Part shown: positions 16,974-25,187 of the stretch, piece after piece
How positions within the stretch are numbered: the first letter of the stretch is position 1
How the letters are laid out: each line of letters starts with the position of its first letter
Source: Variovorax paradoxus
GTDB taxonomy: Bacteria > Pseudomonadota > Gammaproteobacteria > Burkholderiales > Burkholderiaceae_C
DNA: 64,000 nt
NCBI RefSeq assembly: GCF_000834655.1
Contig: NZ_JXQQ01000028.1
Coordinates: forward strand, 186,001 to 250,000
Direction of reading: 5' to 3'
The notes under the pieces: model-generated
Seen by the model: the letters and a program-made list of their open reading frames with translations, nothing else
What the model was told of the DNA's origin: nothing
Database searches by the model: none
Program-made: the position numbers and the translations under genes

Positions 16974-18413
16974 ATGACAAAGAACCTTCCTGCGCCCGCT
17001 CCCCGTCCGCTGCGCGCGGCCCTCGTCGCCCTCGGCGGCAGCCTGGTCATCGCAGCCTGCGGCGGCGGTGGCAACGACGGGCCGGTGTTCCCGATCATTC
17101 CGCCGGCACCCGCGCCTGCGCCCGCTCCGGTCCCGGCTCCGCAGCCCTCGCCGCTGGGCACGCTCGACGGCTCCGTTCCCCTGGTCATCGGCCATCGCGG
17201 CCTGCCGGGCCTGTTCCCCGAAGAGACGCAGAAGGCCTACGAGGCCGCGGCCGATGCCGGCGCCGATTCGCTCGAGACCGACCTGCACCTCACCAAGGAC
17301 TGCGTGCTCGTCGCGCGCCACAACCCCTGGCTGAGCGACAACACGAACGTGGCCGAGGTCGCCAAGACCAACCCCACCGTGGCCGGCCGCAAGCGCACCG
17401 TGCCGGGCGTGCTGGTCGACGTGACGTACCCGCCGGTGGCCGCAAACGGCCCGCCGCAATACCTGAGCGACCTGACCGACCCCAAGGACCCGAAGTCGGT
17501 GCTCAAGTCGCTGATCGTCGACGGCGAGGACCACACCAACGACTGGTCGATCACCGACTTCACGATGGCAGAGCTCAAGCAGTGGATCGCCGGCACCACC
17601 TACGACGCCGCCGACCAGCGCCCCACCGAGCTCAACGGCAAGCTGCCGATCCTGAGCTTCCAGGAAGTGATCGACATCGCGAAGGCCAAGTCCAAGTCCA
17701 CCGGCCGCACGCTCACCGTGTACCCGGAAACCAAGAACCCCATCTGGAACAACGCGCAGGCCATCGCCAACGGCTGCGGCGCCGCCGGCAGCCACCCGCT
17801 GGAAGACGCGCTCCTGAAGATCATGAACGCCAACGACCTGAACCGGAAGGACGCGCCGATCTTCGTGCAGAGCTTCGAGCCCGAGAGCCTGAAGTACCTG
17901 CGCTCGGCCGGCCTGAAGGCCCGCGCGGTGCAGCTGGTGGACGGCAACGCCATCGACTTCAAGACCGGCGAGATGATCTACGTCACCAACGACGTCTACA
18001 CCTTCGTGGACGGCCGCCCCTACAGCTGGACGCTGGCCGGCAACCCCAAGTGGTTCGGCGAGATGCTCACGCCCGCGGGCCTGGCCGAGGTCAAGACCTA
18101 CGCCGACGGCATCGGCCCGTGGAAGCCGCAGGTCATGGCGCACACCATCGTGCCTTTCAAGGACAAGGGCACGCTGGCCGACGTGAACACCGTCAAGCCC
18201 ACCGCGCTGATCGCCGATGCGCACAAGGCCGGCCTCATCGTGCACAGCTACACCTTCCGCAACGAAGCCAAGTACCTGGCGGGCGTCGACAAGGGCGACC
18301 CGGCAGCCGAGTACCTCGCGTACTTCCGCGCGGGCATCGACGGCGTGTTCTCGGACTTCGCGAACACGGCCTTCGCGGCACGCCAGGCGTACCTGAAGGA
18401 AACCGGCCGCTGA
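16974..18413 (+). CDS. glpQ: Lipoprotein glycerophosphodiester phosphodiesterase
   Basis: A 479-residue secreted phosphodiesterase that hydrolyses glycerophosphodiesters to glycerol 3-phosphate and an alcohol. The signal peptide ends in a lipobox with Cys29 (VIAACGGGG). A Pro-Ala linker at about 43-60 tethers the catalytic domain. GDPD motifs are clear: H74-R75 in GHRGLPGLFPEET, E101 and D103 in LETDLHLTKD, H116 in VARHNPWL. The domain is long, like periplasmic GlpQ with inserts, rather than the short cytoplasmic UgpQ. It is upstream of the hemolysin III gene by 24 bases. Confidence 0.9.
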   Translation: MTKNLPAPAPRPLRAALVALGGSLVIAACGGGGNDGPVFPIIPPAPAPAPAPVPAPQPSPLGTLDGSVPLVIGHRGLPGLFPEETQKAYEAAADAGADSLETDLHLTKDCVLVARHNPWLSDNTNVAEVAKTNPTVAGRKRTVPGVLVDVTYPPVAANGPPQYLSDLTDPKDPKSVLKSLIVDGEDHTNDWSITDFTMAELKQWIAGTTYDAADQRPTELNGKLPILSFQEVIDIAKAKSKSTGRTLTVYPETKNPIWNNAQAIANGCGAAGSHPLEDALLKIMNANDLNRKDAPIFVQSFEPESLKYLRSAGLKARAVQLVDGNAIDFKTGEMIYVTNDVYTFVDGRPYSWTLAGNPKWFGEMLTPAGLAEVKTYADGIGPWKPQVMAHTIVPFKDKGTLADVNTVKPTALIADAHKAGLIVHSYTFRNEAKYLAGVDKGDPAAEYLAYFRAGIDGVFSDFANTAFAARQAYLKETGR

Positions 18414-18437
18414 GGCCGGGAAAGGCAGGCGGCACGC

Positions 18438-19061
18438 ATGTATCCGGGCGAACGGCTCAACGGATACAGCCACCTTCTGGGGCTGTTGCTCGCGCTGCCC
18501 GCGGCCGCCCTGCTGCTCGCCAAGACCGTGCCCACCGGCGACCCCGCGCGCATCGCGGGGGCGCTGGTGTTCTCGCTCTCGGCCGTGGCGCTGTATGCGG
18601 CCTCCACGCTGTTCCACAGCACGCGCGGCCGCTTCAAGCGCGTGTGGGAGCGCGCCGATCACTGCGCGATCTACCTGCTGATTGCCGGCACTTACACGCC
18701 CTTCGCGCTCGTCACGCTGCAGGGCTTCTGGGGTTGGCTGCTGCTCGCGACGATCTGGGGTGCCGCGTTCTACGGCATCTGGCGCGAGCTCCAGCCGCCA
18801 AAGAGCGACACACCGCAGAAGCCGCCGCTCGCGCTGTACATCGGCATGGGCTGGCTGGGCGTGCTGGCGGCCGTGCCGCTCGCCGCGCGGCTCGAGGGCG
18901 GCGGGCTCGCGTGGCTGCTGATCGGCGGCGTGCTGTACACCGCCGGCACCTTTTTCTATCGCAACCAGTTCGGCTTGCGGCATGCGCACGGCGCGTGGCA
19001 CCTGTTCGTGCTGGCGGGAACGGCAAGCCACTATGTGGCCGTGGGTTGGTTCGTGCTGTAG
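18438..19061 (+). CDS. Hemolysin III family membrane protein (PAQR fold)
   Basis: A 207-residue protein with seven predicted helices starting ERLNGYSHLLGLLLALPAA. The conserved motifs of the YqfA/hemolysin III/PAQR family are present: STLFHSTRG, DHCAIYLLIAGTYTPF and the C-terminal HGAWHLFVLAGTASHYV, whose histidines and serine form the metal site. Real haemolytic activity is doubtful; relatives affect membrane properties. It ends 9 bases from the convergent beta-lactamase gene. Confidence 0.87.
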   Translation: MYPGERLNGYSHLLGLLLALPAAALLLAKTVPTGDPARIAGALVFSLSAVALYAASTLFHSTRGRFKRVWERADHCAIYLLIAGTYTPFALVTLQGFWGWLLLATIWGAAFYGIWRELQPPKSDTPQKPPLALYIGMGWLGVLAAVPLAARLEGGGLAWLLIGGVLYTAGTFFYRNQFGLRHAHGAWHLFVLAGTASHYVAVGWFVL

Positions 19062-19070
19062 CAGCGCGGA

Positions 19071-19955
19071 TCAGGCCAGCGCGCCCACCGCGATGCGCGT
19101 CGCCGAGGCCACGACATCGTTGCGCACCTTCGCATCCTTCTCCGGAAACGTCAGGTAGACAGCCAGCACCAGGGGTGCGCCGGCCGGTGGCCAGAGCACG
19201 CCGACGTCGTTGTTCGTGCCGTAGGAGCCCGCGCCGGTCTTGTCGCCGACCTTCCAGCCCGCGGGCACGCCCGCGACGAAGCGCTCCTTGCTGGTGGTGT
19301 TGCCCAGCAGCCAGGTCTTGAGCTGCTCGCGCTGCGAGGTGCCGAGCGCGTTGCCAAGCACCAGCCGCTCGACGCTGGCCGCCATGGCCGCAGGCGTGGT
19401 GGTGTCGCGCAGGTCGCCGGGGATGGCGGTGTTGAGCTCCGTCTCCCAGCGGTCGAGCCTGAAGGCATCGTCGCCCGACGAGCGCGCAAAGGCCGTCACC
19501 GCGGGCGGGCCGCCGATGACCTTCATGAGCAGGTTGGCCGCGGCGTTGTCGCTGTACTGGATCGTGGCCGCGCACAGGTCGGCCACCGTCATGCCAGTCG
19601 CGACGTTCTTTTCGGTGATGGGCGAGTTGGCGATGATGTCGCCCTTGCTGTAGTTGACGCGCCGCGCGAGCAGGCCGCCCTCCTTTGCGCTGCGCTCCAG
19701 GACGGCTGCGGCGAGCATGAGCTTGAAGGTGCTGCAGAACGCAAAGCGCTCGTCCGCGCGATGCTGCACGCGCGCTCCGGTGGCGGTGTTGAAACCGACG
19801 ACGCCGAGCCGCCCGCCCGATGCGGCTTCGAGCGCGGCCAGTTGCGCCGACGCATCCTGCTGCCCGCCCTTGGCGGACCACGCGGTACAGGCGCTCGCGA
19901 GCGGAAGAACGGAAGCGGCGAGCAACAGGGTGCGGCGATGTACGAGAAGATTCAT
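19071..19955 (-). CDS. bla: Class A beta-lactamase
   Basis: A 294-residue serine beta-lactamase. The catalytic set is complete: S75-T-F-K78 (Ambler 70-73), S135-D-N137 (130-132), E171 (166, in WETELN) and K239-T-G241 (234-236). Cys is at the position equivalent to Ambler 69, but position 238 is Gly, so the 69-238 disulfide of class A carbapenemases is absent. The signal region has VHRRTLLLAASVLPLASAC, either a Tat/Sec signal or a poor lipobox. I start it at 19955. It is divergent from an ArsR gene. Chromosomal enzymes of this kind are known in environmental Burkholderiales. Confidence 0.92.
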   Translation of the reverse strand: MNLLVHRRTLLLAASVLPLASACTAWSAKGGQQDASAQLAALEAASGGRLGVVGFNTATGARVQHRADERFAFCSTFKLMLAAAVLERSAKEGGLLARRVNYSKGDIIANSPITEKNVATGMTVADLCAATIQYSDNAAANLLMKVIGGPPAVTAFARSSGDDAFRLDRWETELNTAIPGDLRDTTTPAAMAASVERLVLGNALGTSQREQLKTWLLGNTTSKERFVAGVPAGWKVGDKTGAGSYGTNNDVGVLWPPAGAPLVLAVYLTFPEKDAKVRNDVVASATRIAVGALA

Positions 19956-20075
19956 GGGTTGTATGGCGAGTGAATGGAACGAGCCCTCATCGTAGGAGCG
20001 CCATCGCGCAGACCCAAGCGCGCCGCAGTGCGTCGGCGTCTCGCGTGTATCGGGTGTAACGGCCAGGTTTTTACA

Positions 20076-20133
20076 TTCAACCATGTGGTTGAACAATCCT
20101 CGAAAGCCGTCTATATTCAACTTCATGGTTGAA
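20076..20133. promoter_or_regulatory. Two ArsR operator palindromes, one covering the start codon
   Basis: TTCAACCATGTGGTTGAA (20076-20093) and TTCAACTTCATGGTTGAA (20116-20133) are near-identical 18-base inverted repeats exactly 40 bases apart, about four helical turns. The second contains the ATG of the ArsR gene. This is the pattern expected for autoregulation by an ArsR-type dimer. Confidence 0.75.
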
Positions 20134-20463
20134 CTAGACGACGAACGGCTCGACGCCGTGTTCCACGCCCTGGCGGACAGCACGCGCCGCACGATGCTGC
20201 AACTGCTGGCTCAGGGCGACTGCAGCGTGGGCGAGCTCGGCGCGCCGTTTCGCATGTCCTTTGCGGGCGCCTCCAAACATGTCAAGACGCTGGAGCGCGC
20301 GGGACTGGTCTCGCGCACCGTGCACGGCAGGGCACACGTCTGCAGGCTCGAGCCGGCGGCGCTGGCCACGGCCGACGCCTGGCTGCGTCACTACGAAGGC
20401 TTCTGGAACACCCATCTCGACGCGCTGGCAGAGGAGCTGCGGCGCGAGACATCCGGCAAGTGA
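20125..20463 (+). CDS. ArsR family transcriptional regulator
   Basis: A 112-residue ArsR winged-helix protein of the type that accompanies SRPBCC genes. It reads FHALADSTRRTMLQLLAQGD, then the recognition region GAPFRMSFAGASKHVKTLERAGLV. There are no cysteine metal ligands in the recognition helix, so a metal sensor is unlikely. The ATG at 20125 sits inside an operator palindrome; an in-frame ATG at 20083 is also inside a palindrome, and the protein family favours the shorter form. The stop overlaps a GTG of the next frame, giving coupling. Confidence 0.87.
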   Translation: MVELDDERLDAVFHALADSTRRTMLQLLAQGDCSVGELGAPFRMSFAGASKHVKTLERAGLVSRTVHGRAHVCRLEPAALATADAWLRHYEGFWNTHLDALAEELRRETSGK

Positions 20464-20489
20464 ACGACACCCTCAAGGAGCGCAATTCC

Positions 20490-21026
20490 ATGACCCCCAA
20501 GCAGAGCCTCGGCACGTTGATCGAACCCGCCACCCTTCGCGTGGAGCGCATCTTCCCCGCACCGATCGAACGCGTTTGGGCCTACCTCGTCGATCCGGAG
20601 AAGCGCAGGACCTGGCTGGCCGGCGGCACCATGGCCGCGGCGCCGGGCGGCATATTCGAGCTGCGCTTCCAGCACACCGAACTCTCCGGCGAGGAAGCGC
20701 CTGAGCACTATGCGGCCTACCGCAAGACGCACGTCCAGACGTCGCGCGTGGTGCGCATCGAGCCGCCCAAGCTCCTGACGATCAGCTGGGGCAGCGAAAG
20801 CGACGCCGCCTCCGAAGTCACCTTCGAGCTCACGCCGACGGGCGACGGCACACGGCTCGTGCTCACGCACCGGCGCCTGCCCGACCGCAAGGAAACGGTC
20901 AGCGTCTCGAGCGGGTGGCATGCCCATCTCGACGTGCTCGACGATGTGCTGAACGGGCGCACGCCGCACGGATTCTGGACGAACCTCGAAGCGGTCGAGA
21001 AGGCCTACGAGGCCGGCATTCCCTGA
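20490..21026 (+). CDS. SRPBCC (AHSA1-like) domain protein
   Basis: A 178-residue START-like lipid or small-ligand binding domain: RVERIFPAPIERVWAYLVDPEKRRTWLAGG at the start, an amphipathic strand set, and the C-terminal helix GWHAHLDVLDDVLNG. AAGGAG lies 9 bases before the ATG at 20490, which I prefer to the GTG at 20460 that overlaps the ArsR stop. ArsR-SRPBCC pairs are widespread; the SRPBCC partner probably binds or modifies the effector, but no ligand is known. Confidence 0.85.
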   Translation: MTPKQSLGTLIEPATLRVERIFPAPIERVWAYLVDPEKRRTWLAGGTMAAAPGGIFELRFQHTELSGEEAPEHYAAYRKTHVQTSRVVRIEPPKLLTISWGSESDAASEVTFELTPTGDGTRLVLTHRRLPDRKETVSVSSGWHAHLDVLDDVLNGRTPHGFWTNLEAVEKAYEAGIP

Positions 21027-21065
21027 GCATCCACCCGCGCATTTCGCCTGCGGCATGATCCCGGC

Positions 21066-21809
21066 ATGGACAATCACCGCCCTCACCCGCTCGTCATCGT
21101 CAAGCTCGGCGACACCCATGCCACGCTGCGCGAACGCCGCGGCGATTTCGAATACTGGATCGCCGACGGCCTCGATGCGCCGGCCCTGCCCCTCCTCGTG
21201 GTCGACCCGCGCCGCGGCGACACGCTGCCCGCACCGGACACGGTGTCCGGCGTGGTGGTCACCGGCTCGCATGCGATGGTGTCGCACCGCGAGCCCTGGA
21301 GCGAGCGCACCGCCGAGTGGCTCGCCCGGCTCGTGGCGCAGAACACACCCGTGCTCGGCATCTGCTACGGCCACCAGCTTCTCGCCCATGCGCTCGGCGG
21401 CGAGGCGGGCGACCATCCGCGGGGCATCGAGATCGGCACGGTGACCGTCACGCTCGACGAAGCCGCCGCCACCGACCCGCTGCTGCAGGGCCTGCCGGCC
21501 GAATTCCCGGCGCACGTGGTCCACCTGCAAAGTGCGCTGCGGCTGCCCGAAGGCGCCGTGCGGCTGGCCGGCAACGCGCACGAGCCGGTGCAGGCCTTCC
21601 GCGTGGGCGACAGCGCCTGGGGCGTGCAGTTCCACCCCGAATTCGACGCCGAGACGATGCGCGGCTACATCGACATGCTGGCGGGGGAGCTGAAGGCCGG
21701 GGGCACCGACGCCGCCGCGTTGCGGGGCGGCGTGGGCGACACCGAAACGGCCGCGGCGCTGCTGGGCCGCTTCGCCCGGATCGTCGAGGCGCGCCAGGCC
21801 GGCGGCTGA
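21066..21809 (+). CDS. Class I glutamine amidotransferase-like protein
   Basis: A 247-residue stand-alone GATase domain with the catalytic triad: Cys100 in GICYGHQLLA, His190 and Glu192 in QFHPEFD. It resembles the YfeJ/GuaA-like group that may act on gamma-glutamyl compounds. No synthetase partner is adjacent, so it is either a free-standing glutaminase/gamma-glutamyl hydrolase or the amidotransferase of an enzyme encoded elsewhere. GMP synthase itself is excluded by the absence of the ATPase domain. Confidence 0.82.
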   Translation: MDNHRPHPLVIVKLGDTHATLRERRGDFEYWIADGLDAPALPLLVVDPRRGDTLPAPDTVSGVVVTGSHAMVSHREPWSERTAEWLARLVAQNTPVLGICYGHQLLAHALGGEAGDHPRGIEIGTVTVTLDEAAATDPLLQGLPAEFPAHVVHLQSALRLPEGAVRLAGNAHEPVQAFRVGDSAWGVQFHPEFDAETMRGYIDMLAGELKAGGTDAAALRGGVGDTETAAALLGRFARIVEARQAGG

Positions 21810-21915
21810 GGGCGCAGGCAGGCAACAGGCGCCGTCACGGCGTCGGAGCGCGACTACAAGAACGGTCCCGCGCTTGGGTTAAGGTGCGGTCCATCGTCGA
21901 TACCGAAGCCTCTTC

Positions 21916-22554
21916 ATGACCACCCCCTCCCCCGTTCCGGCCCGCAAGCATTTCTCGATGATCCGCGGCTTCCACCTGGCCGACGTGTTCACGCTGGGCA
22001 ATGCGGCCTGCGGGGTCGGCGCGGTGTTCCTGGCGATGGCGTACATGGCGAGCCAGTCGCTCGCGCAGTTCCTCTGGGCGGCGGCACTCGCGCCGGCGGC
22101 TTTCATCTTCGACGTGTTCGACGGGCGCATCGCTCGCTGGCGCCAGACGCATTCCGCGCTCGGCCGCGAACTCGACTCGCTGGCCGACGTGATCTCCTTC
22201 GGCGTCGCACCCGCCGCGCTGGCCTTCGCGGCCGGCCTGAGCGGCGGATGGGACTGCCTCATCCTCATTTATTTCGTGTGTTGCGGCGTGAGCCGGCTCG
22301 CGCGCTACAACGTCACGGCCGAGGCGTTGTCCGAAGGCGCCGACAAGGTGAAGTATTTCGAAGGCACGCCGATCCCGACCAGCGTGGTGCTGGTGGGCGT
22401 GCTGGCCTGTGCGGCGTGGCAGGGCCGCATCGGCGATGCAGTCTGGGGCGGGGCCTGGACCCTCGGCCCGTGGCTGCTGCATCCGCTCGCGCTGCTGTTC
22501 GCGCTGTCGGGCACGTTGATGATCAGCAAGACCCTGCGCATTCCCAAGTTCTGA
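21916..22554 (+). CDS. pssA: CDP-diacylglycerol-serine O-phosphatidyltransferase
   Basis: A 212-residue integral membrane enzyme that makes phosphatidylserine from CDP-diacylglycerol and serine. The CDP-alcohol phosphatidyltransferase signature is complete: D-G-x2-A-R, eight residues, G-x3-D-x3-D (DGRIARW to LDSLAD, about residues 74-97). LADVFTLGNAACG at the N-terminus is typical of the PssA type II branch. It is followed by a glutathione transferase gene after 28 bases. Phosphatidylcholine synthase would be longer with a different N-terminus. Confidence 0.85.
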   Translation: MTTPSPVPARKHFSMIRGFHLADVFTLGNAACGVGAVFLAMAYMASQSLAQFLWAAALAPAAFIFDVFDGRIARWRQTHSALGRELDSLADVISFGVAPAALAFAAGLSGGWDCLILIYFVCCGVSRLARYNVTAEALSEGADKVKYFEGTPIPTSVVLVGVLACAAWQGRIGDAVWGGAWTLGPWLLHPLALLFALSGTLMISKTLRIPKF

Positions 22555-22582
22555 CCTCACGTCAAGCAGAAGGAGACACGCC

Positions 22583-23164
22583 ATGACCATGAAGCTCTAT
22601 TTCGACCCGCAAAGCCGCTCGCAAGTGGCCAAGTGGATGCTCGACGAAGCCGGCGTCGACTACGAGATCGTGACCACCCTCATCAAGGACAAGGCGCACA
22701 AGCGCCCCGAATACCTGAAGATCAATCCGGCCGGCAAGCTGCCCGCGCTGGTCGACGGGCGCACGCGCATCTTCGAGAACGCCGCCATCTGCATGTACAT
22801 CGCCGAGAAGTTTCCCGGCAAGCGGCTCGCACCTTTTGCCGGCACGCCCGAGCACGGTCGCTATCTCTCGCTGATGGTCTATTCGACCGCGCAGCTGGAG
22901 CCCTCGATGGGCGACAGCTTGCTGCACATCCGCAGCAACAACAGCGCGCGCGGCTGGACCAACTTCGAGGAGGCCAAGAACGCGGTCGAGCGCGAGCTGG
23001 GCTACGGCCCATACCTCTTCGGCAAGCAGTTCACCGCGGCCGACGTGATGATCGGCTCGATGCTCATCTGGTACCGCACCTTCGGCGGCAAGCTCAACCG
23101 CCCGAAGCTGGACGCCTACGCCGACCGCCTTCAGGCACGCCCCAAGGGCATGAAATTCGGCTGA
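22583..23164 (+). CDS. Glutathione S-transferase
   Basis: A 193-residue GST. The thioredoxin-fold N-terminal domain includes KINPAGKLPALVDG with the cis-proline and the glutathione-contact segment ENAAICMYIAEKFPGKRLAP. The helical C-terminal domain has FTAADVMIGSMLIWYRTFGG, the N-capping box. AGAAGGAG precedes the ATG by about 8 bases. Substrate is not predictable; an additional ATG three codons in is possible. Confidence 0.88.
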   Translation: MTMKLYFDPQSRSQVAKWMLDEAGVDYEIVTTLIKDKAHKRPEYLKINPAGKLPALVDGRTRIFENAAICMYIAEKFPGKRLAPFAGTPEHGRYLSLMVYSTAQLEPSMGDSLLHIRSNNSARGWTNFEEAKNAVERELGYGPYLFGKQFTAADVMIGSMLIWYRTFGGKLNRPKLDAYADRLQARPKGMKFG

Positions 23165-23170
23165 GGCCCG

Positions 23171-23830
23171 ATGAGCATCGATCGCATGTCACAAGCCACG
23201 CCCTCCCCTCACACCGCCGCCGGCGGCCTCGATGCGCTGGTGCGGATCGCCGCCACCCAACCGCTCGCGCCGGACTGCGACCACTTCTACTTCCTGCGCC
23301 ACGGGCAGACGGGCCGCAATGCGCTGCGCATCTTCCAGGCGGTCGATGAACCGTTGAGCGAGCTCGGCCTGCAGCAGGCGGCACGCGCCGCCGAGCTGCT
23401 GGCGGGCGAGCCCATCCGCACCATCGTCTGCAGCGATGCGCGCCGCGCCTTCGACACCGCCCACACGGTGGCCGCCGCGCTGCGGCTCGCGCCGACCGCG
23501 CGGGCGGAACTGCGCGAGCGCAACTTCGGCGCGCTGATCGGCACCTCGTCCGCCAACATCGACTGGGCCTGCGAGCCCGAAGGCGGCGAGACGCTCACGC
23601 AGTTCGTCGCCCGCAAGCGCGCCGCTCTCGACGCGGCGCTGAAGCAACCCGCGCCGGTGCTGGTGGTCGCGCACGGCGGCACGCTCTACGCGCTGGCTGC
23701 GCTCTTGGGCGTTCCCATCGATGTCACAGTGCTCGGCAACGCGCAGCCATTGCGTTTTTCGCGCAGCGGCCCCACATGGGCCATAACGCCGCTGTTGCGG
23801 CATGCGGGCGGCGAGGCAGCCCTGGCATAG
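23171..23830 (+). CDS. Histidine phosphatase family protein
   Basis: A 219-residue phosphoglycerate-mutase-like phosphatase. Catalytic His is in FYFLRHGQTGRNALR (about residues 40-54), a second His in VVAHGGTLYALAA, and the acid in the ELRERNFG segment. The gene starts 7 bases after the GST stop and probably shares its transcript. Broad-specificity phosphatase activity is the likely function. Confidence 0.85.
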   Translation: MSIDRMSQATPSPHTAAGGLDALVRIAATQPLAPDCDHFYFLRHGQTGRNALRIFQAVDEPLSELGLQQAARAAELLAGEPIRTIVCSDARRAFDTAHTVAAALRLAPTARAELRERNFGALIGTSSANIDWACEPEGGETLTQFVARKRAALDAALKQPAPVLVVAHGGTLYALAALLGVPIDVTVLGNAQPLRFSRSGPTWAITPLLRHAGGEAALA

Positions 23831-23871
23831 CCGGACCGCCCGGTACGCCGTCCATCGAAACCACAGGCACC

Positions 23872-24834
23872 ATGGAATTCAAGGACTACTACAGCGCACT
23901 GGGCATCGAGCGCACCGCGTCGGACGACGAGGTGCGCAAGGCCTATCGGAAGCTCGCACGCAAATACCACCCCGACGTCAGCAAGGAGCCCGACGCCGAG
24001 AAGCGCATGCGCGAGATCAACGAGGCCAAGGACGTACTGGGCGACAAGGAAAAGCGCGCCTCCTACGACGCGCTGGCCGATCGCGTCGCGCGCGGCGGCA
24101 GCCCCGAGGGCGACTTCCAGCCGCCGCCGGGCTGGGACTCGGGCTTCGAGTTCCACCGCGGGCCGCGCCAAGGGCCCGCCGACCATGCGGACTTCAGCGA
24201 GTTCTTCTCGTCGATGTTCGGCGAGGCCGAGCGGCGCGGCGCCGCGCGCCAGAACTACCGCGCGCGCGGCGAAGACCACCACGCGGCCATCGAGATCGCA
24301 CTCGAAGACGCGCTCAACGGCGCCGAGCGCGAGATCACGCTGCGTGCGCAGACTGTCGATGCACAGGGCCATCCGCAGTGGGAAAACCGCACGCTCAGCG
24401 TGAAGATCCCGCCGGGTGTGCACCCCGGCCAGTTCATCCGCCTCGCGGGACAGGGCATGCCCGGCCATGGCGGCGAAGCGGCCGGCGACCTGTACCTCGA
24501 AGTGCGCATCGCGCCGCACAAGCTCTACCGCGTGGAAGAGCGCGACATCTACATGACGCTGCCCGTCACGCCCACAGAGGCCGCGCTCAGCGCGCAGGTC
24601 GAGGTGCCGACACCGGGCGGCGGCGTGGTCGAGGTCACGGTGCCGCGCAATGCGCGCGGCGGCATGAAGCTGCGCCTGAAGGGCCGGGGCCTGAAGGGCA
24701 AGACGCCCGGGGACCTGTACCTGCTGATCGAGATCGCGCTGCCGCCTGCAGACAGCGACGCCGCGCGCGCGGCCTACGAGCAGCTCGCGCAGGCCGCCTC
24801 TTCGTTCAACCCGCGCCAGCACCTGGGAGTCTGA
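23872..24834 (+). CDS. cbpA: DnaJ-class co-chaperone CbpA
   Basis: A 320-residue class II J-protein. The J domain has KAYRKLARKYHPDVSKEP with HPD at 33-35. The zinc finger of DnaJ is absent, and a G/F-like linker (to about residue 125) leads to two beta-sandwich substrate-binding domains (from AAIEIALEDALNGAEREI). It stimulates DnaK and in E. coli also binds DNA. It is followed by cbpM 2 bases downstream. Confidence 0.92.
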   Translation: MEFKDYYSALGIERTASDDEVRKAYRKLARKYHPDVSKEPDAEKRMREINEAKDVLGDKEKRASYDALADRVARGGSPEGDFQPPPGWDSGFEFHRGPRQGPADHADFSEFFSSMFGEAERRGAARQNYRARGEDHHAAIEIALEDALNGAEREITLRAQTVDAQGHPQWENRTLSVKIPPGVHPGQFIRLAGQGMPGHGGEAAGDLYLEVRIAPHKLYRVEERDIYMTLPVTPTEAALSAQVEVPTPGGGVVEVTVPRNARGGMKLRLKGRGLKGKTPGDLYLLIEIALPPADSDAARAAYEQLAQAASSFNPRQHLGV

Positions 24835-24836
24835 GC

Positions 24837-25154
24837 ATGGCGACTGTTTCCGTCACAACCGCTACCGCGATCAGCGCCTCGCAACCGCTCGCGATGAACG
24901 ATCTGGCCCATGCCGTGGGCGCCGACACCGCCTGGGTGGTGCAGTTGGTCGAGGTCGGCATCGTGCAGGTCACCACGGCCGAGGCGCCGCCCGAACGCTG
25001 GCAGTTCTCCAGCACCGACCTGCAATGCGCGCTCGAGGCACGCAGGCTGGAGCGCGACTTCGGCGTGGGCCTGGATGCCGCAGCGTTGATCCTGGACCTT
25101 CAGCACGAGGTGCGGCGGCTCAAGGCCGTGCTGCAGGCGCACGGCGTGCGCTGA
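24837..25154 (+). CDS. cbpM: Chaperone modulator CbpM
   Basis: A 105-residue helical MerR-like protein that in E. coli binds the J domain of CbpA and inhibits it. The order FSSTDLQCALEARRLERDFG followed by AALILDLQHEVRRLKAVL is typical of CbpM, including the C-terminal leucine-rich helix. The start ATG lies 2 bases after the cbpA stop; an in-frame ATG at residue 20 is the only alternative. Co-transcription keeps the modulator in ratio with CbpA. Confidence 0.87.
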   Translation: MATVSVTTATAISASQPLAMNDLAHAVGADTAWVVQLVEVGIVQVTTAEAPPERWQFSSTDLQCALEARRLERDFGVGLDAAALILDLQHEVRRLKAVLQAHGVR

Positions 25155-25187
25155 AGCGAAGACCGAGGCCGCCTCACCCCGCCCGGC

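Noticed and set aside
16199..19321. Open frame of over 1000 codons on the plus strand
   Set aside because: It runs out of frame through the MocR, GDPD and HlyIII genes and is rich in Arg and Ala, as expected for a shadow frame at this GC content.
19071..19955. Class A carbapenemase
   Set aside because: Only the Cys equivalent to Ambler 69 is present; position 238 is Gly, so the diagnostic disulfide is missing.
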